Shown here: positions 50,540-62,218 of the stretch, one piece after another
How the letters are laid out: every line of letters starts with the position of its first letter
Numbering within the stretch: the stretch's first letter is position 1
Source of the DNA: Colletes latitarsis
Lineage: Eukaryota > Arthropoda > Insecta > Hymenoptera > Colletidae
NCBI RefSeq assembly: GCF_051014445.1
Contig: NW_027488369.1
Location: 16,448,001 to 16,512,000 of the forward strand
Reading direction: 5' to 3'
DNA length: 64,000 nucleotides
The notes under the pieces: generated by a model
Told to the model about the DNA's origin: nothing
Databases searched by the model: none
Seen by the model: the letters and a program-made list of their open reading frames with translations, nothing else
Position numbers and translations under genes: made by a program

Positions 50540-53358
50540 GTGTGGTACCACATTACTATGTGATCCAAACCAGAAAAAACCCTGTATCTGTTCAACAAGT
50601 ATGTGAAGAATGCGAAGGTATGAGTCTGATGAGTGAAAATCCCAGGGCTAACCTAGACCTAACAAGCGTTATCCTCTAAAATATTTATCAAGACCAGGTT
50701 TAACTGACTGTTTCAGCGTGGTACCACATTACTACGTGACACAATCCAGAAACAGCCCAGGATCTAGCCATGAAGTATGAGAAATATGCGAAAGCATGAG
50801 CCTGATGAGGGCAAATCCTAGACCTAACCCAAACCTAACATGCGTTATCCTCTAAAATATTTATCAAGGTCAGGTTTAATTGAATGTTTCAGTGTGGTAC
50901 CACATTACTACGTGATCCAAACCAGTAAAAACCCAGGATCCGTTCAACAAGTATGTGGAGAATGCGAAAGTATGAGTCTGATGAGTGAAAATCCTCGGCC
51001 TAACCTATACCTAACATGCGTTATCCTCAAAAATATTGACCGAAACCAGGTTTAATCAACTGTTTCAGTGTGGTACCACATTACTACTCGATCCAAACCA
51101 GAAAAAAACCCAGGACCTGTTCAACAAGTATTTGAAGTATGCGAAAGAATGAGTCTGATGAGGGCAAATCCCAGGCCTAAACTAGACCTAACATGCGTTA
51201 TCCTCAAAAATATTGATCAAAACCTAGTTTAATCGACTGTTTCAGTGTGGTACCACATTACTATGTGATCCAAACCAGAAAATAACCCAGGATCTGTTCA
51301 ACGAGTATGTGAAGTGTGCGAAAGAATGAGTATGATGAGGGCAAATCCCAGACCTATCCCAGACCTAACATGCGTTATCCTCTAAAATATTTATCAAGAC
51401 CAGGATTAATTGATTGTTTCAGTGTGGTCCCACATTACTACGTGATCCAAACCAGAAAAAACCCAGGATCCGTTCAACAAGTATGTGAAGAATGCGAAAG
51501 TATGAGTCTGATGAGTGAAAGTCCCAGGCCTAACCTAGACCTAACATGCGTTATCCTCAAAAATATTGATCGAAACCTGGTTTAATCGACTGTTTCAGTG
51601 TGGTACCACAATTCTACCGGACCCAAACCAGAAAGACCCAGGATCTGTTCAACAAGTATGTGAAGAATGCGAAAGTATGAGTCTGAGGAGTGAAAATCCC
51701 AGACCTATCCCAGACCAAACTTGCGTTATCCTCTAAAATATTGATCGAAACCTGGTTTAATCGACTGTTTCAGTGTGGTACCACTATGCTACGTGATCCA
51801 AACCAGAAAAAACCCAGGATCTGTTCAACAAGTATGCGAAAAACGCGAAAGTATGAGCCTGATGAGGGCGAATCCCAGACCTATCCCAGACCTAACTTGC
51901 GTTACCCTCTAAAATATTGATCGAAACCAGGTTTAATTGACTGTTTCAGCGTGGTACCACATTACTACGTGATACAATCCAGAAACAGCCCAGGATCTAG
52001 CCATGAAGTATGAGAAATATGCGAAAGTATGAGCCTGATGAGGGCAAATCCTAGACCTAACCCAAACCTAACATGCGTTATCCTCTAAAATATTGATCCA
52101 AACCAGGTTTAATGGACTGCTTCAGTGTGGCACCTCTTTACTACGTGATCCAAAGCAGAAAAAAACCCAGGATCTGTTCAATAAGTATGTGAAGTATGCG
52201 AAAGTATGAGTCTGATAAGGGCAAATCCCAGGCCTAAACTAGACCTAACATGCGTTATCCTCTAAAATATTCATCAAGACCAGGTTTAATTGATTGTTTC
52301 AGTGTGGCCCCACATTACTACGTGATCCAAACCAGAAAAAACCCAGGATCCGTTCAACAAGTATGTGAAGAATGCGAAAGTATGAGTCTGATGAGTGAAA
52401 ATCCCCGGCCTAACCTAGACCTAACATGCGTTATCCTCAAAAATATTGATCGAAAGCTGGTTTAATCGTCTGTTTCAGTGTGGTACCACATTACTACCTG
52501 ATCCAATCCAGAAATAGCCCAGGATCTAGCCATGAAATATGAGAAATATGCGAAAGTATGAGCCTGATGAGGGCAAATCCTAGACCTATCCCAGACCTAA
52601 CTTGCGTTATCCTCAAAAATATTGATAGAAACCTGGTTTAAACGACTGTTTCAGTGTGGTACCACATTACTACCTGATCCAATCCAGAAACAGCTCAGGA
52701 TCTAGCCATGAAGTATGAGAAATATGCGAAAGTATGAGCCTGATGAGGGCAAATCCTAGACCTAACCCAAACCTAACATGCGTTATCCTCTAAAATATTT
52801 GTCAAGACCAGGTTTAATTGAATGTTTCAGTGTGGTACCACATTACTACGTGATCCAAACCAGTAAAAACCCAGGATCCGTTCAACAAGTACGTGGAGAA
52901 TGCGAAAGTATGAGTTTGATAAGTGAAAATCGTCGGCCTAACCTAGACCTAACATGCGTTTTCCTCAAAAATATTGATCGAAACCAGGTTTAATCGACTG
53001 TTTCAGTGTGGTACCACATTACTACGTGATCCAAACCAGTAAAAACCCAGGATCCGTTCAACAAAAATGTGAAGAATACGAAAGTATGAGTCTGATGAGT
53101 GAAAATCCCAGACCTATCGTCAGACCTAACATGCGTTATCCTCTAAAATATTTATCTAGACCAGGTTTAATTGAATGTTTCAGTGTGGTACCACATAACT
53201 AAGTGAACCAAACCAGAACAAACCCTGCAACTGTTCAACAAGTATGTGAAGAATGCGAAAGTATGAGTGTGATGAGTGAAAAACGCCGGCCTAACCTAGA
53301 CCTAACATGCGTTATCCTCAAAAATATTCATCGAAAGCTGGTTTAATCGTCTGTTTCA
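50540..53358 (+). repeat. 16-mer HOR, copy 1 (2,819 bp)
   Basis: Markers AACAAGCG with CAGGGCTAACC, CGAAAGCATGAG and CAAGGTCAGG (50,871) recur 2,819 bp later. From 51,316 the offset is 2,641 bp, because copy 2 has lost one monomer near 53.83 kb. Other private markers are ACAATTCTACCGGACCC, AGAAAGACCC and GTCTGAGGAG. The 3' part (52.65-53.34 kb) is the copy of 48.6-49.7 kb. Confidence 0.78.
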
Positions 53359-55131
53359 GTGTGGTACCACATTACTATGTGATCCAAACCAGAAAAAACC
53401 CTGTATCTGTTCAACAAGTATGTGAAGAATGCGAAAGTATGAGTCTGATGAGTGAAAATCCCAGGGCTAACCTAGACCTAACAAGCGTTATCCTCTAAAA
53501 TATTTATCAAGACCAGGTTTAATTGACTGTTTCAGCGTGGTACCACATTACTACGTGACACAATCCAGAAACAGCCCAGGATCTAGCCATGAAGTGTGAG
53601 AAATATGCGAAAGCATGAGCCTGATGAGGGCAAATCCTAGACCTAACCCAAACCTAACATGCGTTATCCTCTAAAATATTTATCAAGGTCAGGTTTAATT
53701 GAATGTTTCAGTGTGGTACCACATTACTACGTGATCCAAACCAGAAAAACCCAGGATCCGTTCAACAAGTATGTGAAGAATGCGAAAGTATGAGTCTGAT
53801 GAGTGAAAATCCTCGGCCTAACCTATACCTAACATGCGTTATCCTCAAAAATATTGATCAAAACCTAGTTTAATCGACTGTTTCAGTGTGGTACCACATT
53901 ACTATGTGATCCAAACCAGAAAATAACCCAGGATCTGTTCAACGAGTATGTGAAGTGTGCGAAAGAATGAGTATGATGAGGGCAAATCCCAGACCTATCC
54001 CAGACCTAACATGCGTTATCCACTAAAATATTTATCAAGACCAGGATTAATTGATTGTTTCAGTGTGGTCCCACATTACTACGTGATCCAAACCAGAAAA
54101 AACCCAGGATCCGTTCAACAAGTATGTGAAGAATGCGAAAGTATGAGTCTGATGAGTGAAAGTCCCAGGCCTAACCTAGACCTAACATGCGTTATCCTCA
54201 AAAATATTGATCGAAACCTGGTTTAATCGACTGTTTCAGTGTGGTACCACAATTCTACCGGACCCAAACCAGAAAGACCCAGGATCTGTTCAACAAGTAT
54301 GTGAAGAATGCGAAAGTATGAGTCTGAGGAGTGAAAATCCCAGACCTATCCCAGACCAAACTTGCGTTATCCTCTAAAATATTGATCGAAACCTGGTTTA
54401 ATCGACTGTTTCAGTGTGGTACCACTATGCTACGTGATCCAAACCAGAAAAAACCCAGGATCAGTTCAACAAGTATGTGAAAAACGCGAAAGTATGAGCC
54501 TGATGAGGGCGAATCCCAGACCTATCCCAGACCTAACTTGCGTTATCCTCTAAAATATTGATCGAAACCAGGTTTAATTGACTGTTTCAGCGTGGTACCA
54601 CATTACTACGTGATACAATCCAGAAACAGCCCAGGATCTAGCCATGAAGTATGAGAAATATGCGAAAGTATGAGCCTGATGAGGGCAAATCCTAGACCTA
54701 ACCCAAACCTAACATGCGTTATCCTCTAAAATATTGATCCAAACCAGGTTTAATGGACTGCTTCAGTGTGGCACCTCTTTACTACGTGATCCAAAGCAGA
54801 AAAAAACCCAGGATCTGTTCAATAAGTATGTGAAGTATGCGAAAGTATGAGTCTGATGAGGGCAAATCCCAGGCCTAAACTAGACCTAACATGCGTTATC
54901 CTCTAAAATATTCATCAAGACCAGGTTTAATTGATTCTTTCAGTGTGGTCCCACATTACTACGTGATCCAAACCAGAAAAAACCCAGGATCCGTTCAACA
55001 AGTATGTGAAGAATGCGAAAGTATGAGTCTGATGAGTGAAAATCCCCGGCCTAACCTAGACCTAACATGCGTTATCCTCAAAAATATTGATCGAAAGCTG
55101 GTTTAATCGTCTGTTTCAGTGTGGTACCACA
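53359..55131 (+). repeat. 16-mer HOR, partial copy 2
   Basis: This matches 50,540-52,490 closely, with one monomer missing near 53,830, where CCTATACC runs straight into GATCAAAACCTAG. It diverges after GTGGTACCACA: copy 1 continues with TTACTACCTGATCC, this copy with CTACTACGTGACCC. Confidence 0.76.
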
Positions 55132-56514
55132 CTACTACGTGACCCAAACCGGAAAAAAACCAGGATCTGTTCAACAAGTATGTGAAGAAATCGAAAGTAT
55201 GAGCCTGATGAGGGCAAATCCCAGACCTATCCCAGACCTAACTTGCGTTATCCTCAAAAATATTGATAGAAACCTGGTTTAATCGACTGTTTCAGTGTGG
55301 TACCACATTACTACCTGATCCAATCCAGAAATAGCCCAGGATCTAGCCATGAAATATGAGAAATATGCGAAAGTATGAGCCTGACGAGGGCAAATCCTAG
55401 ACCTAACCCAGACCTAACATGCGTTATCCTGTAAAATATTTATCAAGACCAGGTTTAATTGATTGTTTCAGTGTGGTCCCACATTACTACGTGATCCAAA
55501 CCAGAAAAAACCCAGGATCCGTTCAACAAATATGTGAAGAATGCGAAAGTATGAGTGTGATGAGTGAAAAACGCCGGCCTAACCTAGACCTAACATGCGT
55601 TATCCTCAAAAATATTGATCGAAAGCTGGTTTAATCGTCTGTTTCAGTGTGGTTCCACATTACTATGTGATCCAAACCAGAAAATAACCCAGGATCTGTT
55701 CAACGAGTATGTGAAGTGTGCGAAAGTATGAGTCTGATGAGGGCAAATCCCAGACCTATCCCAGACCTAACATGCATTATCCTCTAAAATATTTATCAAG
55801 ACCAGGTTTAATTGATTGTTTCAGTGTGGTCCCACATTACTACCTGACACAATCCAGAAACAGCCCAGGATCTAGCCATGAAGTATGAGAAATATGCGAA
55901 AGTATGAGCCTGATGAGGGCAAATCCTAGACCTAACCCAAACCTAACATGCGTCATCCTCTAAAATATTTATCAAGACCAGGTTTAATGAATGTTTCAGT
56001 GTGGTACCACATTACTACGTGATCCAAACCAGTAAAAACCCAGGATCCGTTCAACAAGTACGTGGAGAATGCGAAAGTATGAGTTTGATGAGTGAAAATC
56101 CTCGGCCTAACCTAGACCTAACATGCGTTATCCTCAAAAATATTGATCGAAACCAGGTTTAATCGACTGTTTCAGTGTGGTACCACATTACTACGTGATC
56201 CAAACCAGTAAAAACCCAGGATCCGTTCAACAAGTACGTGGAGAATGCGAAAGTATGAGTCTGATGAGTGAAAATCCTCGGCCTAACCTAGACCTAACAT
56301 GCGTTGTCCTCTAAAATATTGATGGAAACCAGGTTTAATTGACTGTTTCAGTGTTGCACTTCATTACTACGGGATGAAAACCAGTAAAAACCCAGGATCC
56401 GTTCAACAAGTATGTGAAGAATGCGAAAGTATGAGTGTGATGAGTGAAAAACCCCGGCCTAACCTAGACCTAACATGCGTTATCCTCAAATATATTGATC
56501 GAAACCTGGTTTAA
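55132..56514 (+). repeat. Satellite segment matching 47.9-49.1 kb
   Basis: The AATAACCC with GAACGAGTATGTG-type unit and the CATGCATTATCC unit here match 48.42 kb onward at shift 7,222. CGAAAGCTGG units are at about 55,091 and 55,621. A 1-bp deletion gives GGTTTAATGAATG near 55,981. Confidence 0.68.
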
Positions 56515-57043
56515 TTGACTGTTTCAGTGTTGCACTTCATTACTACGTGATCCAAACCAGTAAAAACCCAGGATCCGTTCAACAAGTATGTGCAGAATGC
56601 GAAAGTATGAGTGTGATGTGTGAAAAACCTCGGCCTAACCTAGACCTAACATGCGTTATCCTCAAATATATTGATCGAAACCTGGTTTAATCGTCTGTTT
56701 CAGTGTGGTACCACATTACTATGTGATCCAAACCAGAAAATAACCCAGGATCTGTTCAACGAGTATGTGAAGTGTGCGAAAGTATGAGTCCGATGAGGGC
56801 AAATCCCAGACCTATCCGAGACCTAACATGCATTATCCTCTAAAATATTTATCAAGACCAGGTTTAATTGATTGTTTCAGTGTGGTCCCACATTACTACG
56901 TGATCCAAACCAGTAAAAACCCAGGATCCGTTCAACAAGTATGTGAAGAATGCGAAAGTATGAGTGTGATGAGTGAAAAACCCCGGCCTAACCTAGACCT
57001 AACATGCGTTATCCTCAAATATATTGATCGAAACCTGGTTTAA
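56515..57043 (+). repeat. Trimer HOR, copy 1 (529 bp)
   Basis: Three monomers are repeated almost exactly: a GTTGCACTTC unit (type E), a CTCAAATATATTG unit with CTATGTGATCC, and a unit with GAGTCCGATGAGG, CTATCCGAGACC and CATGCATTATCC. The repeat distance is 529 bp, measured from 56,774 to 57,303. Confidence 0.82.
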
Positions 57044-57572
57044 TTGACTGTTTCAGTGTTGCACTTCATTACTACGTGATCCAAACCAGTAAAAACCCAG
57101 GATCCGTTCAACAAGTATGTGCAGAATGCGAAAGTATGAGTGTGATGTGTGAAAAACCTCGGCCTAACCTAGACCTAACATGCGTTATCCTCAAATATAT
57201 TGATCGAAACCTGGTTTAATCGTCTGTTTCAGTGTGGTACCACATTACTATGTGATCCAAACCAGAAAATAACCCAGGATCTGTTCAACGAGTATGTGAA
57301 GTGTGCGAAAGTATGAGTCCGATGAGGGCAAATCCCAGACCTATCCGAGACCTAACATGCATTATCCTCTAAAATATTTATCAAGACCAGGTTTAATTGA
57401 TTGTTTCAGTGTGGTCCCACATTACTACGTGATCCAAACCAGTAAAAACCCAGGATCCGTTCAACAAGTATGTGCAGAATGCGAAAGTATGAGTGTGATG
57501 AGTGAAAAACGCCGGCCTAACCTAGACCTAACATGCGTTATCCTCAAAAATATTGATCGAAAGCTGGTTTAA
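57044..57572 (+). repeat. Trimer HOR, copy 2 (529 bp), followed by a fragment
   Basis: This is near-identical to copy 1 until the last third, where TGTGCAGAATGCG and AAAAACGCCGG replace TGTGAAGAATGCG and AAAAACCCCGG. The GAGTCCGATGAGG, CCGAGACC, CATGCATT unit appears once more at about 57,665-57,740, so roughly two and a third cycles are present. Confidence 0.8.
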
Positions 57573-58490
57573 TCGTCTGTTTCAGTGTGGTACCGCATTA
57601 CTATGTGATCCAAACCAGAAAATAACCCAGGATCTGTTCAACGAGTATGTGAAGTGTGCGAAAGTATGAGTCCGATGAGGGCAAATCCCAGACCTATCCG
57701 AGACCTAACATGCATTATCCTCTAAAATATTTATCAAGACCAGGTTTAATTGACTCTTTCAGCGTGGTACCACATTACTACGTGACACAATCCAGAAACA
57801 GCCCAGGATCTAGCCATGAAGTATGAGAAATATGCGAAAGTATGAGCCTGATGAGGGCAAATCCTAGACCTAACCCAAACCTAACATGCGTTATCCTCTA
57901 AAATATTTATCAAGGTCAGGTTTAATTGAATGTTTCAGTGTGGTACCACATTACTACGTGATCCAAACCAGTAAAAACCCAGGATCCGTTCAACAAGTAT
58001 GTGGAGAATGCGAAAGTATGAGTCTGATGAGTGAAAATCCTCGGCCTAACCTATACCTAACATGCGTTATCCTCAAAAATATTGACCGAAACCAGGTTTA
58101 ATCGACTGTTTCAGTGTGGTACCACATTACTACGTGATCCAAACCTGAAAAAAACCCAGGATCAGTTCAACGAGTATGTCAAAAACGCGAAAGTATGAGC
58201 CTGATGAGGGCGAATCCCAGACCTATCCCAGACCTAACTTGTTACCCTCTAAAATATTTATCAAGACCAGGTTTAATTGACTGTTTCAGTGTGGTCCCAC
58301 ATTACTACGTGATGCAATCCAGAAAAAGCCCAGGATCTAGCCATCAAGTATGAGAAATATGCGAAAGAATGAGTCTGATGAGTGAAAATCCTCGGCCTAA
58401 CCTAGACCTAACATGCGTTGTCCTCCAAAATATTGATGGAAGCAGGTTTAATTGACTGTTTCAGTGTTGCACTTCATTACTACCTGATCC
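57573..58490 (+). repeat. Satellite segment matching 50.7-51.1 kb
   Basis: The part at 57.74-58.14 kb, with CAAGGTCAGG and GTTATCCTC then ATTGACCGAAACC, matches 50.71-51.10 kb at shift 7,046 (40 monomers). Two small deletions occur further on: CTAACTTGTTACCC lacks CG near 58,240 and GATGGAAGCAGG lacks one base near 58,440. Confidence 0.68.
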
Positions 58491-58842
58491 AAACCAGTAA
58501 AAACCCAGGATCCGTTCAACAAGTACGTGAAGAATGCGAAAGTATGAGTGTGATGAGCGAAAATCCCAGGGCTAACCTAGACCTAACAAGCGTTACCCTC
58601 TAAAATATTTATCAAGACCAGGTTTAATTGACTGTTTCAGCGTGGTACCACATTACTACGTGACACAACCCAGAAACAGCCCAGGATCTAGCCATCAAGT
58701 ATGAGAAATATGCGAAAGAATGAGCCTGATGAGAGCAAATCCCAGACCTAACCTAGACCTAACATGAATTATTCTCTTAAATATTGATCGAAACCTGGTT
58801 TAATCGACTGTTTCAGTGTGGTACCACATTACTACCGGACCC
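58491..58842 (+). repeat. Dimer duplication, copy 1 (352 bp)
   Basis: A two-monomer unit with private markers CAAGTACGTGAAG, GATGAGCGAAAATCCC, AAGCGTTACCCTC and GACACAACCCAG is repeated 352 bp downstream, starting at 58,843. Confidence 0.8.
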
Positions 58843-59046
58843 AAACCAGTAAAAACCCAGGATCCGTTCAACAAGTACGTGAAGAATGCGAAAGTATGAG
58901 TGTGATGAGCGAAAATCCCAGGGCTAACCTAGACCTAACAAGCGTTACCCTCTAAAATATTTATCAAGACCAGGTTTAATTGACTGTTTCAGCGTGGTAC
59001 CACATTACTACGTGACACAACCCAGAAACAGCCCAGGATCTAGCCA
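58843..59046 (+). repeat. Dimer duplication, partial copy 2
   Basis: This repeats about 204 bp of the dimer with the same private markers, then switches from copy 1's TAGCCATCAAG to TAGCCATGAAG and a type C tail. Confidence 0.76.
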
Positions 59047-60105
59047 TGAAGTATGAGAAATATGCGAAAGTATGAGCCTGATGAGGGCAAATCCTAGACC
59101 TAACCCAAACCTAACATGCGTTATCCTCTAAAATATTGATCCAAACCAGGTTTAATGGACTGTTTCAGTGTGGCACCTCATTACTACGTGATCCAAACCA
59201 GAAAAAACCCAGGATCAGTTCAACAAGTATGTGAAGAATGCGAAAGTATGAGCCTGATGAGTGAAAATCCCAGGCCTAACCTAGACCAAACTTGCGTTGT
59301 CCTCTAAAATATTGATCGAAACCAGGTTTAATTGACTGTTTCAGCGTGGTACCACATTACTATGTGATCCAACCCAGAAAATAATCCAGGATCTGTTCAA
59401 GGAGTATGTGAAGTGTGTGAAAGTATGAGTCTGATGAGGTCAAGTCCCAGACCTATCCCAGACCTAACTTGCGTTGTCCTCTAAAATTTTGAGCGAAACC
59501 AGGTTTATTCGACTGTTTCAGTGTGGTACCACATTACTACGTGATCCAAACCAGAAAAAACCCAGGATCCGTTCAACAAGTATGTGAAGAATGCGAATGT
59601 ATGAGTCTGATGAGTGAAAATCCCAGACCAAACCTAGACCTAACATGCGTTATCCTCTAAAATATTGATCCAAACCAGGTTTAATGGACTGTTTCAGTGT
59701 GGTACCACACTACTACGTGATAGAAACCAGAAAAAACCCAGGATCTGTTCAACAAGTATGTGAAAAACGCGAAAGTATGAGCCTGATGAGGGCAAATCCC
59801 AGACTTATCCCAGTCCTAGCTTGCGTTGTCCTCTAAGATATTGATGGAAACCAGGTTTAATTGACTGTTTCAGTGTTGTACTTCATTACTACGTGATGCA
59901 ATCCAGAAAGAGCCCAGGATCTAGCCATCAAGTATGAGAAATATGCGAAAGAATGAGTCTGATGAGAGCAAATCCCAGACCTAACCTAGACCTAACATGA
60001 ATTATTCTCTAAAATATTGATCGAAACCAGGTTTAATTGCCTGTTTCAGTGTGGTCCCACATTACTACGTGATCCAAACCAGAAAAAACCCGGGACCTGT
60101 TCAAC
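59047..60105 (+). repeat. Lead-in of 12-mer-family monomers
   Basis: These monomers already carry the markers of the right-end family: GTGTGGCACCTC, CGTTGTCCTCTAAAATTTTGAGCG (59,474), GTGTGTGAAAG with GAGGTCAAG, CTCTAAGATATT (59,831), GTGTTGTACTTC and AGCCATCAAG. Their order and spacing are not those of the regular 12-mer; for example, the GTGTTGTACTTC unit recurs 1,585 bp later (nine monomers). Confidence 0.68.
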
Positions 60106-62218
60106 AAGTATGTGAAAAACGCGAAAGTATGAGCCTGAAGAGGGCAAATCCCAGACCTATCCCAGACCTAACTTGCGTTATCCTCTAAAATATTGATCGA
60201 AACCAGGTTTAATCGACTGTTTCAGTGTGGTACCACATTACTACATGATCCAAACCAGAAAAAACCCAGGATCCGTTCAACAAGTATGTGAAGAATGCGA
60301 AAGTATGAGCCTGATGAGTGAAAATCCCAGGCCAAACCTAGACCTAACTTGCGTTGTCCTCTAAGATATTAATGGAAACCAGGTTTAATGGACTGTTTCA
60401 GTGTGGCACCACATTACTACGTGATCCAAACCAGAAAAAACCCAGGATCAGTTCAACAAGTATGTGAAGAATGCGAAAGTACGAGTCTGATGAGTGAAAA
60501 TCCCAGGGCTAACCTAGACGTAACATGCGTTATCCTGTAAAATATTGATCGAAACCAGGATTAATCGACTGCTTCAGTGTGGTATCACACTACTACGTGA
60601 CCCAAACCAGAAAAAACCCATGATCTGTTCAACAAGTATGTGAAAGACGCGAAAGTATGAGCCTGATGAGGGCAAATCCTAGACCTAACCCAGACCTAAC
60701 ATGCGTTATCCTCTAAAATATTTACAAAGACCAGGTTTAATTTATTGTTTCAGTGTGGTCCCACATTACTACGGGTCCCAAACCGGAAAAAACCCAGGAT
60801 CCGTTCAACAAGTATGTGAAGAATGCGAAAGTATGAGCCTGATGAGAGCAAATCCCAGACCTAACCTAGACCTAACATGAATTATTCTCTAAAATATTGA
60901 TCGAAACCAGGTTTTATTGACAGTTTCAGTGTGGTCCCACATTACTATGTGATCCAAACCAGAAAAAACCCAGGCTCCGTTCAACAAGTATGTGAAGAAT
61001 GCGAAAGTATGAGTCTGATGAGTGAAAATCCCAGGCCTAACCTAGACCTAACATGCGTTATCCTCTAAAATATTGATCGAAACCTGGTTTAATCGACCGT
61101 TTCAGTGTGGTACCACATTACTATGTGATCCAACCCAGAAAATAACCCAGGATCTGTTCAAGGAGTATGTGAAGTGTGTGAAAGTATGAGTCTGATGAGG
61201 TCAAATCCCAGACCTATCCCAGACCTAACTTGCGTTATCCTCTAAAATTTTGATCGAAACCAGGTTTACTCGACTGTTTCAGTGTGGTACCACATTACTA
61301 CGTGATCCAAACCAGAAAAAACCCAGGATCTGTTCAACAAGTATGTGAAGAATGCGAAAGTATGAGTCTGAAGAGTGAAAATCCCAGGGCTAACCTAGAC
61401 CTAACATGCGTTGTCCTCTAAGATATTGACGCAAACCAGGTTTAATTGACTGTTTCAGTGTTGTACTTCATTACTACGTGATGCAATCCAGAAAAAGCCC
61501 AGGATCTAGCCATCAAGTATGAGAAATATGCGAAAGAATGAGCCTGATGAGAGCAAATCCCAGACCTAACCTAGACCTAACATGAATTATTCTCTAAAAT
61601 ATTGATCGAAACCAGGTTTAATTGCCTGTTTCAGTGTGGTCCCACATTACTACGTGATCCAAACCAGAAAAAACCCAGGATCCGTTCAACAAGTATGTGA
61701 AGAATGCGAAAGTATGAGTCTGATGAGTGAAAATCCCAGGGCTAACCTAGACCTAACTTGCGTTGTCCTCTAAGATATTGATGGAAACCAGGTTTAATTC
61801 ACTGTTTCAGTGTGGTACCACACTACTTCGTGATCCAAACCAGAAAAAACCGAGGATCTGTTCAACAAGTATGTGAAAAACGCGAAAGTATGAGCCTGAT
61901 GAGGGCAAATCCCAGACCTATCCCAGACCTAACTTGCGTTATCCTCTAAAATATTGATCGAAACCAGGTTTAATCGACTGATTCAGTGTGGTACCACATT
62001 ACTACGTGATCCAAACCAGAAAAAACCCAGGATCAGTTCAACAAGTATGTGAAGAATGCGAAAGTATGAGTCTGATGAGTGAAAATCCCAGGGCTAACCT
62101 AGACCTAACATGCGTTATCCTGTAAAATATTGATCCAAACCAGGTTTAATGGACTGTTTCAGTGTGGCACCACATTACTACGTCATCCAAACCAGAAAAA
62201 ACCCATGATCTGTTCAAC
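60106..62218 (+). repeat. 12-mer HOR, copy 1 (2,113 bp)
   Basis: The whole run repeats at 2,113 bp (twelve monomers), for example CCTGAAGAGGG at 60,134 and 62,247. It includes units with GTGTGGCACCAC, GGTATCACAC, TTACAAAGACC, AACCCAGGCTCCG, TCTAAAATTTTG, GTGTTGTACTTC and ACTTCGTGATCC. The only difference from copy 2 that I noticed is AGGATTAATCG (60,556) against AGGTTTAATCG. Confidence 0.85.

Noticed and set aside
801..58603. Dozens of similar open frames of 63-121 codons, many beginning MRYPLKYLSRPG, which might look like a multigene family or small-protein array
   Set aside because: They are readings of the satellite itself. The unit is not a multiple of 3, so no frame persists. Lengths of 63, 71, 81, 89, 83 and 101 codons follow from which fixed start and stop variants a unit has (stop in CTCTAA or GGTTTAA; upstream start 18 codons earlier). 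There are no gene-like flanks, codon bias or regulatory signals, and the dominant changes are CpG transitions.
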